Below are positions 24,794 through 33,815 of a stretch of 52,593 nucleotides of DNA, in pieces. Position 1 is the stretch's first letter, and the number at the start of each line of letters is the position of its first letter. The translations under genes were made by a program, and so were the position numbers. The DNA is from a candidate division TM6 bacterium GW2011_GWF2_38_10 (GTDB lineage: Bacteria; Babelota; Babeliae; Babelales; RVW-14). The notes beneath the pieces are model-generated. The model was given only the letters and a program-made list of their open reading frames with translations, was not told the DNA's origin and did no database searches. Location: positions 1 through 52,593 of the forward strand of contig LBTY01000005.1 in the NCBI GenBank assembly GCA_000992305.1. The letters run 5' to 3'.

Positions 24794-26230
24794 TTAACTA
24801 TTTTTTTCGCTTATTTCTTGACGAATACTTTCAGCTGATTGTACAACCGCATTGTACATATGATTTACAATCCCATCAAATTCTTCTTGAGTATACAAAA
24901 ACTCAAACGTTCCTTTGTCTATGGTATTAAAAAAATAGATAATTGTTGGGAGCATAGGATCAAGAGCCCCGGCTGCATTGCGCTTAAAAACAAACGCACA
25001 ATCATGAATCCGTTCTGCATGTTCAGGACGCAATGATGGAAATGGAAGCGCAAATCTACGAGCAAGCTCCTCGGCCTTATACAACTGAGGATAACGTCCC
25101 TCCTGTGTTCCAAGACCATCTGACGCATCACAAATAAGAATTAACGGCGTTTTACGTTCTAAAAGCGGTAACAATGGAATATTACAGACAACCCCAGCAT
25201 CAACAAGACAAATCTCTTCATCATCGGTATGTGTAAAATTAGGAACGCGCCCTGGAGCGATTCTTCCGGCCTTGAGGCTTGCAAGTAATTCGCGTAGAAA
25301 AATTCCCCGTTGTAATTCACCATCGGTGCGAGATAATGACTCAAATTTTTCAATAAGCGATTCTATAAGCGTATTCATAATCTCTTTAACATTAGCGGCA
25401 TATGCACTTCCGCAAAAACCCAATAAGCTTCCCAGGGTTAATGTTTGCATAATGTCACCAAAAAGCTCACTTAATACAACATCACGTTTGGTATACACCC
25501 CAAGCTGTTCTGTTGGCATAAAAATATCTGAAAAAGCAACATGCGTGAGTTCAGGAGTAACTTCTATGTGATGATATTCTGAGGTATTAAACCAACAACA
25601 TCGTTCAATAACCTCTGGATACACAACAGTGAATATAGGCTGAGGGTAATTATCTATGTATAGTGAATCATTAAAATCACAAAATGAGATTGTTTGTGCC
25701 GTACGCCCCAACTCTCCCATAAGTCGATCTGCTAAAAGACCGCCAAAAAGATCAACAATTTGAACTTCACGAATTTGAGCATATTTATATTCGATTTTTT
25801 TTGCAAGACGAGATAAAGTTGGAATAAGATTATTAAAAAAAGATTCTTGTGTAATGTGAGTCCGTAACTGATCAATAAACACATTAATTGATTCATTTTT
25901 TGCCATAAATGGACCATACATCCAGGTTGAACCAGAAAGACACGACATAGAACACAAACTATCCCAAAGACCTATTTCTTGCAATCCTTTTACAAAGCCA
26001 GCAGTTGCAACCATGGCACGATATCCACCACCGCTACAACATGCATCAACCCATAACGAGCCTTGATGTACTTCTCCCATAAAATGACGTAAAGCTTCTT
26101 GTGTTTTTTGTTTGCGAACACATTCATAAGAAGGACTCAACAGCGAATCAACAGTAATATGCTGTAACTGCATCGCCCCAAGCGATATTACACAAAGTAC
26201 ACACATGCAAGAACATAACAACAATCGCAT
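24794..26230 (-). CDS. secreted cytosolic-phospholipase-A2-like lipase (PLA2 group IV fold)
   Basis: 478 residues from ATG 26230, which has AAAGGGG upstream. Signal peptide MRLLLCSCMCVLCVISLGAM. Three hallmark cPLA2 elements: the oxyanion glycine/arginine motif CCSGGGYRAM (~64-72), the nucleophile motif SCLSGSTWMYG (Ser ~98-100), and the catalytic Asp motif LVDAGVVCNIPLLPLL (~343). The SGGGxR, LSGSTW and DAG...N.P.PLL spacing is that of eukaryotic cPLA2/PLB, more than of bacterial patatins (GxSxG, DGG/DGA). It would cleave fatty acids from phospholipids. With a signal peptide and in a likely intracellular bacterium, a role against host membranes or in lipid scavenging is inferred. Single-gene unit. 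Confidence 0.75.
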   Translation of the reverse strand: MRLLLCSCMCVLCVISLGAMQLQHITVDSLLSPSYECVRKQKTQEALRHFMGEVHQGSLWVDACCSGGGYRAMVATAGFVKGLQEIGLWDSLCSMSCLSGSTWMYGPFMAKNESINVFIDQLRTHITQESFFNNLIPTLSRLAKKIEYKYAQIREVQIVDLFGGLLADRLMGELGRTAQTISFCDFNDSLYIDNYPQPIFTVVYPEVIERCCWFNTSEYHHIEVTPELTHVAFSDIFMPTEQLGVYTKRDVVLSELFGDIMQTLTLGSLLGFCGSAYAANVKEIMNTLIESLIEKFESLSRTDGELQRGIFLRELLASLKAGRIAPGRVPNFTHTDDEEICLVDAGVVCNIPLLPLLERKTPLILICDASDGLGTQEGRYPQLYKAEELARRFALPFPSLRPEHAERIHDCAFVFKRNAAGALDPMLPTIIYFFNTIDKGTFEFLYTQEEFDGIVNHMYNAVVQSAESIRQEISEKNS

Positions 26231-26340
26231 ACGATCCCCTTTCTCTAATAAAACCACACAAAAAATAACCATGATTTTACTATAATGAATGCATCAAACA
26301 AAAAGAAAGAGTTTTTAATAAATATGATTAAAACAAGAAG

Positions 26341-27219
26341 CTACAATTCTTCTTGATGGAACACATACAAACCAATACTTACAAAAATTAATGAAACAAG
26401 ATAATGCCATGTAATGGTCCCGCCCATAAATGCCCATTCATAAATGGTTCCAAAACAAGGGCATAGCCAACCAGCAAACGTAATGAACGTAATTGAATAA
26501 CGTTGTAATAAATAACCATAGAGATTATAAAAAATAATATTGGCTGATAAAACCAAAAGCAACAACCAACCAATAAATGAAGGAATATCGCTCACCGGTG
26601 CCGCAAAGCCTTCTACCACAAACGAGGTGATTAAACTCATCAACCCACCAATAAGCATGGCATATCCATTTACGACCCCAAATCCATAACCACGATCCAT
26701 TAACTGCTTAACCAAAAACCATGCATAAGCACCAGAAATAACCGCACCAAATAACACAACTTCTGGCAAAGAAATGTATGCCAATTCCTGAAACGCAACC
26801 TGATCACCCACCTGAGAAATAATGATAGGCGCAAGTCCTCCAACCCCAATAATGATGCCAAATACTTTTTTTAACGATAAACGCTCACGCAATAACATAT
26901 AGGCCAATATTGCCGCAATAAACGGTGTTGTAGAAAAAATAAGCGTTGATTTAAGCGCCGTAATATATTGCAATGACCATAAATCAAAAATAAATGTTAT
27001 ATAAATATGAAAAAGTGCAACTCTAAAAAAAAGCCAATAATCTTTTTTAGCTATAACCAATGCTTTACGTTGAGTAAAGGCATAATACCCAAGGATTAAT
27101 GCTGCCGCAAGAAGCATGCGAACGCCAACCAAAAAACAAGGATGAGCCAACGCAACGGCCTTTTTAGCAAAAATAAACGTCGTTGCTAAAACAGCATACA
27201 ATATAAGAACAAGCACCAT
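26341..27219 (-). CDS. EamA/DMT-family membrane transporter
   Basis: 292 residues with about ten hydrophobic segments in two homologous halves. FIFAKKAVALAHPCFLVGVR and the Pro/Gly-rich LIFSTTPFIAAILAYMLLRE RLSLKKVFG pattern are typical of drug/metabolite transporters of the EamA type. Substrate cannot be told; in host-dependent bacteria related carriers import or export small metabolites. It is the last gene of the long minus-strand run, 23 bp after the LptF/G-like gene. Confidence 0.85.
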   Translation of the reverse strand: MVLVLILYAVLATTFIFAKKAVALAHPCFLVGVRMLLAAALILGYYAFTQRKALVIAKKDYWLFFRVALFHIYITFIFDLWSLQYITALKSTLIFSTTPFIAAILAYMLLRERLSLKKVFGIIIGVGGLAPIIISQVGDQVAFQELAYISLPEVVLFGAVISGAYAWFLVKQLMDRGYGFGVVNGYAMLIGGLMSLITSFVVEGFAAPVSDIPSFIGWLLLLVLSANIIFYNLYGYLLQRYSITFITFAGWLCPCFGTIYEWAFMGGTITWHYLVSLIFVSIGLYVFHQEEL

Positions 27220-27242
27220 AATACTATTCCTTTAACCTTATG

Positions 27243-28286
27243 TTAAAAATAACGTTGATACCACCACAAAAGTATACCTAAGATAATAACCGGTATTCCA
27301 AATAAAAGAAAGAAAGCAAGAGCTGGAATATGCCACCAAACTTGTGCAAGTGTAAGCGCAATATGTGAACACAAAAACAAAAAGCCGTTCCAACAAATAC
27401 CCATCAGTACACGGTTTTTATATGCGCCACAAAATAAGGCACAAAGCAACGCGAACAATGGAAATAATAATAACCACATAATTTGAGCCAGACGCTTAAA
27501 AAATTCATAACAAGCGGCCTGATTTTTTTGTAAACACAAGGGCAATAAATCTTTCAATACAAGAAACTTTGGATGTTTGAGCGCCGTTCCAAAGTCATTG
27601 GTTTTGGCAAGAAGCTGAGCAATATTTATGGTAGTTTCTTTAAAATGTGCAGCATAATGCTTACCAGCGGTGATGGTATATACACAGCCATCAGTTAAAA
27701 CAAACGCATCATTATGCAGAGTTCCATGATGCGCTGTAAAAAAATAACGCTCATTGTGCTTATTATACAAAGCCAAAAATAATGATGTATAATAAATGGT
27801 TGCATGGTGCACTTTTTTTTGCGCACAATAAAAGGCCGCGCCTGGAAAGGGCGCATGCAAAACCCCAGCTTCCAAGGAATCAAATTGTTGCTTTGCCAAG
27901 GTTAAAAGAGCCTGCTTACCTACCCCATAACGAGCTGGGGCAATATGAAAAACCAAGGGAATATAAAGGATCGTCACCAACGCCGAAAAAATAATACTTG
28001 CCCCCCACACCGCTCGCTTGGCCGCAATAAACGATCGTATAATAGTTATTTCATCATTAAGATATAAATTACTTACAATCGAATAAACTGCCATACCTGC
28101 AGCTAACGGTAAGGCAAAGGTTATCATTAAAGGAATGAGCGCACAAAAAACAATCCAAAGTGCTCGCACATTTGAAAGGAGCGATAATTTTAAAAAAATA
28201 TTACCAAATCCTAACAAGGCGGCGAGCAACAAACAGTAGAGTACAAAAGAACGAATAAAACGTCGTAACAAAAAAGAAATAAGCAT
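27243..28286 (-). CDS. LptF/LptG-family lipopolysaccharide export permease
   Basis: 347 residues. N-terminal membrane block FLLRRFIRSFVLYCLLLAAL with ALIPLMITFALPLAAGMAVY and the conserved cytoplasmic NDEITIIRS loop, a periplasmic beta-rich middle (~130-255), and three C-terminal helices (LFALLCALFCGAYKNRV...). LptFG with LptB extracts lipopolysaccharide from the inner membrane. LptF and LptG are homologues and I cannot assign which this is. It indicates a Gram-negative envelope. Adjacent to ymdB, 3 bp apart. Confidence 0.85.
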   Translation of the reverse strand: MLISFLLRRFIRSFVLYCLLLAALLGFGNIFLKLSLLSNVRALWIVFCALIPLMITFALPLAAGMAVYSIVSNLYLNDEITIIRSFIAAKRAVWGASIIFSALVTILYIPLVFHIAPARYGVGKQALLTLAKQQFDSLEAGVLHAPFPGAAFYCAQKKVHHATIYYTSLFLALYNKHNERYFFTAHHGTLHNDAFVLTDGCVYTITAGKHYAAHFKETTINIAQLLAKTNDFGTALKHPKFLVLKDLLPLCLQKNQAACYEFFKRLAQIMWLLLFPLFALLCALFCGAYKNRVLMGICWNGFLFLCSHIALTLAQVWWHIPALAFFLLFGIPVIILGILLWWYQRYF

Positions 28287-28289
28287 AAG

Positions 28290-29129
28290 CTATGTACGAT
28301 CTTCCTGTGTTAACAAACCACTAACTTCATGATCAATAATACGAATCCGCTCAATTGCTACGGCAAGACCAGTTTCGGTGTTAATCTCAACGCACACACC
28401 ATTTAATTCCATAGCGCCACGACAATCAACGGTAAATTTACCAAGATGTTGGGCATACAAAAATTTTTGCAAAACACCTTCAGCTTGCATGCCAATAACA
28501 GAATTCAGAGCTCCTACATAACCTACATCCGTTATGTAGGCAGTTCCCTCGGGCAATACTTGCTCATCAGCCGTTGGAACATGCGTATGAGTACCAACAA
28601 CAGCAGAAACTTTACCGTCAAGAAAAAATCCCATCGCACGTTTTTCGGCAGTCGCCTCGGCATGAAAATCAACAAAAATAATATTTGTTTTGGTTTTAAT
28701 AAATGTTAAGAGTGATTCGATACCCCTAAACGGGCAATCCAAAAGATCTCGAACAAAGACTCGACCATGAATATTAACAATGGCGACCGTATATCCACAT
28801 ACCTCAATAAATGCATACCCTTTTCCGGGGCATCCGGCCGGGTAGTTAACCGGCCGGATGACATCTTCTCGCTGCTTGATTGCACTATGTAATTCACGAT
28901 TTTCCCACACATGATTGCCGGATGTAATAACAGCGGCACCATGATGTTTAAAAAAATCGAGTGTTTTTGGTGATAAGCCACGACCATTTTTTGCCGAGTT
29001 TTCACCGTTTACAATAATTGCATCTGCTCCGTATTGCTCTTTGAGCTTAGACGCCCATTTTCCAAATGTTATTAAACCTGGCTGTCCAACAACATCACCG
29101 ATAAAAAGAAGTTTAATTGTTTTTACCAT
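28290..29129 (-). CDS. ymdB: YmdB-family metallophosphoesterase
   Basis: 279 residues matching the TIGR00282 family throughout: LLFIGDVVGQPGLITFGKW (metal ligand Asp), DAIIVNGENSAKNGRGLSPK, VITSGNHVWENRE, RPVNYPAGCPGKGY, VDFHAEATAEKRAMGFFLDG, VVGTHTHVPTADEQVLP and YITDVGYVGALNSVIG. In Bacillus, YmdB is a 2',3'-cyclic-nucleotide phosphodiesterase that affects gene expression and works with the neighbouring ribonuclease Y. Here too it follows rny by 20 bp. Confidence 0.92.
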   Translation of the reverse strand: MVKTIKLLFIGDVVGQPGLITFGKWASKLKEQYGADAIIVNGENSAKNGRGLSPKTLDFFKHHGAAVITSGNHVWENRELHSAIKQREDVIRPVNYPAGCPGKGYAFIEVCGYTVAIVNIHGRVFVRDLLDCPFRGIESLLTFIKTKTNIIFVDFHAEATAEKRAMGFFLDGKVSAVVGTHTHVPTADEQVLPEGTAYITDVGYVGALNSVIGMQAEGVLQKFLYAQHLGKFTVDCRGAMELNGVCVEINTETGLAVAIERIRIIDHEVSGLLTQEDRT

Positions 29130-29149
29130 ACTGCTTAATCACCTCATGT

Positions 29150-30709
29150 TTATCGAGCGGCTTGGATAAAGCGCTTCTCGCGAATAACATTAACTTTTAT
29201 TTCGCCAGGAAACGACATGCTCTCTTCTATTTTTTTAGCCAAGTCACGCGCCAGCACCAAAGATTTTGCATCATCCATGCGATCTTCTTGCACAATAACG
29301 CGAATTTCTCGTCCTGCTTGTAAAGCATACGCTTTTTTAACACCTTCAAATCCATGAGCCAAATTTTCAAGGTCTTCAAGTCGCTTGATATAGGTCGAAA
29401 GCGTTTCTTTACGAGCTCCAGGACGAAGTGCTGATATAGCATCAGCAATATGCACAATAAAACCATAAGGACTGGACGGTGCAACTTCTTCGTGGTGGCA
29501 TGCTATAGAATTTACAATAATTGGATCTTCGCCATATTCTTTTGCTAAATTAGCACCGATAACAGCATGAGGTCCTTCAACTTCAGCCGAAACTGCCTTG
29601 CCAATATCATGCAATAATCCTGCACGTGCGGCAATTTCTGTATCCAACTGCAACTCAGCCGCAATGGACCGCGCAAAATAAGCAACTTCTTTACTATGAA
29701 CCAAATTATTTTGTGTATAGCTTGTTCTAAAATATAATTTTCCAAGGAGCTTAACAATTTCTTGATGCACCCCACGGAATCCAAATTCCAAAATAGCCTG
29801 TTGTCCAGTTTCCAAAATAGCCTGATCAACTTCAGCTTCACACTTTGCAACAGTTTCTTCGATACGCGTAGGATTAATACGTCCATCAAGAATAAGTTTA
29901 TTTAAAGCTCGTTTGGCCACTTCGCGACGAATTGGATTGAACCCTGACAACGTAATAACCTCAGGAGTATCCCCAATCACAAATTCAATACCAGTTGCCA
30001 TTTCAAGAACCTTAATATTACGTCCTTCTTTTCCAATGATACGACCCTTCATTTCTTCATTTGGCAAATGAATAACACTTGACGAATGAATGGTTACCGT
30101 ATCAGCAAGATAGCGTTGCATCGCCGTTGTTAATATTGAAATAGACTTTTCTTTTGCAGTTTCTTGGGCGCCTTCTTCAATTTTGGCAAGCCACTGTTGA
30201 TTTGCTAATTTTACTTCTTTTTCAAGTGATTCAAACAAAACCTTCTTAGCTTCATCCTGCTTCATACCACTGATGCGTTCAAGTTTTGCGACAAGTTCTT
30301 CATATAGACGCTTGATTTTAACTTCATCTCCAACAAGCACATCGGCACGCCGAGCTAAATCACGTTCCTTTTGTTGCAATTCTTTGCGTAAATCATCAAT
30401 AATAACTTCACGATGCTCTAAAGCATCTTCTCGTTTTTGCACTTTAGCCTGAACTTGTTGAAATTCCATTTTCGCTTTTTTCATTTCAAAATCAAATTCG
30501 GAACGCTTTTTATGCATTTCACTTTTTAATTCATTCAATGATTCTTTGCGTTTGCGCTCAATATCATCATGAGCATTTTTGAGCATATTTTGAATAATCT
30601 GTTTGGTCTGTAAAATTTTACTGCGTCTTTTTGTCAAAACAGCAAAAAGACCCGCAACTCCAAAGCCGCCACCAACCAGAAAAGAAACAAGACCTGTAAT
30701 CCAAATCAT
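29150..30709 (-). CDS. rny: ribonuclease Y
   Basis: Membrane-anchored endoribonuclease that starts mRNA decay. N-terminal transmembrane segment (ITGLVSFLVGGGFGVAGLFA), long coiled coil (~25-200), KH domain (GRIIGKEGRNIKVLEMATGI, ~225), HD domain (HSKEVAYFARSIAAEL, GLLHDIGKAV, CHHEE, ~335-430) and the conserved C-terminal end. 519 residues, standard. Followed by ymdB. Upstream, 180 bp separate it from zapA. Confidence 0.95.
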   Translation of the reverse strand: MIWITGLVSFLVGGGFGVAGLFAVLTKRRSKILQTKQIIQNMLKNAHDDIERKRKESLNELKSEMHKKRSEFDFEMKKAKMEFQQVQAKVQKREDALEHREVIIDDLRKELQQKERDLARRADVLVGDEVKIKRLYEELVAKLERISGMKQDEAKKVLFESLEKEVKLANQQWLAKIEEGAQETAKEKSISILTTAMQRYLADTVTIHSSSVIHLPNEEMKGRIIGKEGRNIKVLEMATGIEFVIGDTPEVITLSGFNPIRREVAKRALNKLILDGRINPTRIEETVAKCEAEVDQAILETGQQAILEFGFRGVHQEIVKLLGKLYFRTSYTQNNLVHSKEVAYFARSIAAELQLDTEIAARAGLLHDIGKAVSAEVEGPHAVIGANLAKEYGEDPIIVNSIACHHEEVAPSSPYGFIVHIADAISALRPGARKETLSTYIKRLEDLENLAHGFEGVKKAYALQAGREIRVIVQEDRMDDAKSLVLARDLAKKIEESMSFPGEIKVNVIREKRFIQAAR

Positions 30710-30837
30710 TTTTATTCCTTATATAACACAATCGTGTGTTTTTTATTACAATAGCACCGCATTCTGCAACTTAGAATAAAAAGCGTTTGGTTACATCAAA
30801 AAAAAGAATAAATAGAAGAAAATGAAAGCACGCAAAA

Positions 30838-30866
30838 GGATGTGTTTTATTATGTAAAACACATCC
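30838..30866 (-). terminator. terminator after zapA
   Basis: 11-bp stem GGATGTGTTTT / AAAACACATCC with a 7-nt loop, followed on the minus strand by TTTTGCG; 24 bp past the zapA stop. The rest of the zapA-rny gap shows a second short palindrome (AACACAATCGTGTGTT, around 30724) and no gene. Confidence 0.7.
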
Positions 30867-30889
30867 CCACAATGCACATTATACTATGT

Positions 30890-31156
30890 TTAAGGCGTTG
30901 TATCAATGATAGTATTTAACGCTGCAACGCGCTTTTGCAAAGCGGCTAAATCATTGTCTTTTTGAGCAAGTTTACTTGCAAGCTCAAGCGCAACAACAAC
31001 GGCAATCTTGCCTTCACCCGCTCGAGGAAACCGTTGCGCATACTGAGACATCAGCGCATCAACAAGCTCAGCAGCCTGTTGAACACTATTTTCCCCCTCA
31101 TCAGTGGCAATGGCGTAATCTTTACCTAAAATTGATACCTTCAAGTTCTTCTGCAT
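30890..31156 (-). CDS. zapA: cell division protein ZapA
   Basis: 88 residues. LKVSILGKDYAIATDEGENS, VQQAAELVDALMSQYAQRFP and KIAVVVALELASKLAQKDND match ZapA: a small N-terminal beta motif followed by a coiled coil. ZapA bundles FtsZ filaments at mid-cell. It lies 38 bp after a coiled-coil ORF that may be functionally linked. Confidence 0.8.
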   Translation of the reverse strand: MQKNLKVSILGKDYAIATDEGENSVQQAAELVDALMSQYAQRFPRAGEGKIAVVVALELASKLAQKDNDLAALQKRVAALNTIIDTTP

Positions 31157-31194
31157 CGTTTTATCACCACAAAAAAACCCTATATTATTAACAA

Positions 31195-31443
31195 CTACGA
31201 GCGAACCTCTTCCATCACTTTAATGGTACTCAATAATTCTTCTATTGTATTCATAATGGAAGCTTTTTCTTGGCTCAATATACTTGCAGCATTTGTTTCT
31301 TGTAATAAAGAAACTTCATACTGCCGAACCTTTTCTTCAAGTTCGGCAGTTGTTAAAAGCAATTCATCGACTTGTTTTTGCAAGTCCTTGTTTTTTTGTA
31401 TGACCTGAAGAACCCTTTGTTCAAGCTCTTCTAAACACTTCAT
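31195..31443 (-). CDS. small coiled-coil protein upstream of zapA
   Basis: 82 residues, almost entirely heptad coiled coil (MKCLEELEQRVLQVIQKNKD, ELLLTTAELEEKVRQYEVSL). Size and position resemble the small coiled-coil protein often found before zapA (ZapB-like or uncharacterised), but sequence alone cannot prove this. A role in division is inferred from the neighbour. Confidence 0.65.
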   Translation of the reverse strand: MKCLEELEQRVLQVIQKNKDLQKQVDELLLTTAELEEKVRQYEVSLLQETNAASILSQEKASIMNTIEELLSTIKVMEEVRS

Positions 31444-31528
31444 TATATTTCCTTTTCTTAATTGGTAACCGACTACTCTTTTTATATTTTTTTAGAATAG
31501 CGGCACACATATGTCAATTGCAAGCTTT

Positions 31529-31876
31529 TTATTTTTTTGCTAATGCAATCAACTGAGAAAATGCTTGAGGTTCAAAAATGGCTAATTGGCTCAACATTTT
31601 CTTATTTATAGCAACATGGGCTCTTTTTAACCCAGAAACAAAAACACTATAACTCATGTTTTCGCGTCGACATGCTGCATTAATACGGGTAATGAACAAG
31701 GACTTATAGTCACGTTTTTTCAAACGACGACCAACATATGCAAAACGCATAGCGCGCAATAATGTTTCTTTAGCACGTTTAAATACGTTTTTTCTTTGAC
31801 CCCAAAAACCTTTGGTTCTCTTTAATAATCTCTTGTGGCGTTGGTGTTTAATAACACCGCGTTTAACTCTACTCAT
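31529..31876 (-). CDS. rplT: 50S ribosomal protein L20
   Basis: 115 residues. MSRVKRGVIKHQRHKRLLKR, TKGFWGQRKNVFKRAKETLL and YVGRRLKKRDYKSLFITRIN match L20, which is essential for early 50S assembly and in many bacteria represses its own operon. Third gene of infC-rpmI-rplT. Confidence 0.95.
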   Translation of the reverse strand: MSRVKRGVIKHQRHKRLLKRTKGFWGQRKNVFKRAKETLLRAMRFAYVGRRLKKRDYKSLFITRINAACRRENMSYSVFVSGLKRAHVAINKKMLSQLAIFEPQAFSQLIALAKK

Positions 31877-31906
31877 GGTCTAACCTTAAATGTTTAAATC
31901 TATACG

Positions 31907-32101
31907 TTAATATGGCATTACTGATGCAATTTTTTGCTCTTGTGATTCATGAACATAAGCAATTCCACGAAGTTGGCGAACCGACTTAGAAGATTTTGCC
32001 CATGAATGATGGCGTCTAAAACCACGAGCTCTTTTAATTTTACCGTTACTTGTTTTTCTAAAACGCTTTTTACAAGCTGAATTTGTTTTAACTTTTGGCA
32101 T
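31907..32101 (-). CDS. rpmI: 50S ribosomal protein L35
   Basis: 64 residues. MPKVKTNSACKKRFRKTSNG, KIKRARGFRRHHSWAKSSKS and RQLRG match L35. It lies 96 bp after infC and 30 bp before rplT. Confidence 0.94.
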   Translation of the reverse strand: MPKVKTNSACKKRFRKTSNGKIKRARGFRRHHSWAKSSKSVRQLRGIAYVHESQEQKIASVMPY

Positions 32102-32197
32102 AATAACCCTTACCTACATTCAAAAAAATATTAAAAAACTAAAAATGTTTAATTGCTTTAAAAGTATAACAAAATAAAACAAAAAACATAGTAATAA

Positions 32198-32758
32198 CTA
32201 TTTTTCCTTTAGTCCAATAATCTTTGACCAAAAAGGCCCACCGCGGCTCTCTTTTTCTTCCACTAGTGTTCCTATATTTTGGGCGGTCAAATCCTGTGTT
32301 ATGCGCAAAAACATTTTCTTTCCAAATTCGTCCATCATAGAGATTTCTCTTCCCTTGAATTGAAGGGTAAACTTAACTTTTTTACCATCAACCAAAAAGG
32401 CTGAAGCTTGATTAAGTTTTGTCTTATAATCTTGATCCCCAATATTAGGACGCATTTTTACTTCTTTAATCTGAATAACTTTTTGATGTTTTTTTGCATC
32501 ACTTAATTGTTTTTTCTTGGAGTACAAAAATTTACCAAAATCCATGATTTTAGCGATAATCAACGAATCTTTTTCACCAACCTGAACAAGATCAAGCCCA
32601 GCATCCTGCGCTTGAGCAAGTGCTTGATGTCGCGATAACTGCCCAAGATTCTCACCTTGAGGTCCTATCACCAACAACGAAGTAGCTCTAATTTGTTCAT
32701 TAACAAAATGTTTTCCTTGAGGATCGCCATTTGGCTTATCTTTAAATGCTTTACTCAC
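32198..32758 (-). CDS. infC: translation initiation factor IF-3
   Basis: 186 residues. FVNEQIRATSLLVIGPQGEN LGQL, LDLVQVGEKDSLIIAKIMDF GKFLY and the C-terminal domain (VKMRPNIGDQDYKTKLNQAS, LQFKGREISM) match IF3, which prevents early 50S joining and checks the initiator tRNA. The apparent start is GTG at 32758, with AGGGA about ten bases upstream; rare starts are common in infC and are part of its autoregulation in E. coli (AUU there). Order infC-rpmI-rplT is universal. Confidence 0.95.
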   Translation of the reverse strand: MSKAFKDKPNGDPQGKHFVNEQIRATSLLVIGPQGENLGQLSRHQALAQAQDAGLDLVQVGEKDSLIIAKIMDFGKFLYSKKKQLSDAKKHQKVIQIKEVKMRPNIGDQDYKTKLNQASAFLVDGKKVKFTLQFKGREISMMDEFGKKMFLRITQDLTAQNIGTLVEEKESRGGPFWSKIIGLKEK

Positions 32759-32774
32759 TACATAATCCCTAGAT

Positions 32775-33809
32775 TTACGCTTGAACTATTTTTTCACGTA
32801 CAGCATCCATAACTCTCTCAAAGAAAGCTGGATCTTCCTTAAATTTCTTTAAGCAATTGTCACGTCCTTGCGCCACACGTTCCTCACCAAAATTGAACCA
32901 TGCCCCCGCTTGGGTAACAATATTGTAAGAAAGTGCTGCATCAAGAAGATCGAGTTCCTGACTAATGCCCTCTCCAAAAATAAGATCAACTTCAGCACGT
33001 CTAAACGGTGGAGCAACCTTATTCTTAACGACCTTAACAAGTACTCTATTACCAAATGGTTTATCATTGCGCTTTAATGTACCAATACGGCGAACATCAA
33101 GACGAATGGATGAATAAAACTTCAAAGCGTTTCCACCAGTTGTCGTTTCATTGTCACCAAATGGCAATCCATTGATTTTTTGTCGAATTTGATTAATAAA
33201 CACCAAAACAGTCTTTGATTTGCTTACCGCAGCCGTAAGCTTACGCATTGCTTGCGACATAAGACGCGCTTGCAAGCCCATATGAGAATCTCCCATATCG
33301 CCTTCAAGCTCAGCTTTAGGAACAAGCGCTGCAACGGAGTCGACAACAATCAAATCAACAGCATTTGAGCGAACAAGCATTTCGGTAATTTCCAAAGCCT
33401 GTTCTCCAAAATCGGGCTGTGAAATAATTAAATCATTAATATTAATTCCTATGCTTGTAGCATACGATGGATCCATTGCGTGCTCTGCATCAATAAATGC
33501 ACAAACACCACCTTTTTTTTGGGCCTGTGCAATAACATGCAACGTTAATGTTGTTTTACCTGACGACTCAGGTCCAAAAACTTCAACAATACGCCCTTTT
33601 GGAAGCCCACCAACGCCAAGTGCCTGGTCTATTAGAATAGATCCTGTTGAAACTACATCAATTTTATCTGCAGCACGCTGCCCAAGTAACATGATAGACC
33701 CTTTTCCAAATTGTTTATCAATTTGGGCAAACGCAGCCTCTAATGCCTGGACCTTCTCTCCAGCTTTACTCTCCAGCTTTTTTGCTTCTTCCAATGGTTG
33801 TTTAGCCAT
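32775..33809 (-). CDS. recA: recombinase RecA
   Basis: Forms filaments on single-stranded DNA for strand exchange and the SOS response. 344 residues. Walker A GPESSGKT (79-86), catalytic-region [10 protein letters not shown], Walker [25 protein letters not shown], the L2 loop [30 protein letters not shown]. The C-terminus lacks a long acidic tail. It lies 16 bp upstream of infC, which is an unusual but compact arrangement. Confidence 0.97.
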   Translation of the reverse strand: MAKQPLEEAKKLESKAGEKVQALEAAFAQIDKQFGKGSIMLLGQRAADKIDVVSTGSILIDQALGVGGLPKGRIVEVFGPESSGKTTLTLHVIAQAQKKGGVCAFIDAEHAMDPSYATSIGININDLIISQPDFGEQALEITEMLVRSNAVDLIVVDSVAALVPKAELEGDMGDSHMGLQARLMSQAMRKLTAAVSKSKTVLVFINQIRQKINGLPFGDNETTTGGNALKFYSSIRLDVRRIGTLKRNDKPFGNRVLVKVVKNKVAPPFRRAEVDLIFGEGISQELDLLDAALSYNIVTQAGAWFNFGEERVAQGRDNCLKKFKEDPAFFERVMDAVREKIVQA

Positions 33810-33815
33810 AATTCC

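Noticed and set aside
30710..30889. 6S RNA gene next to zapA
   Set aside because: 6S RNA is often near zapA, but I see no long central-bulge hairpin here, only short terminator-like palindromes.
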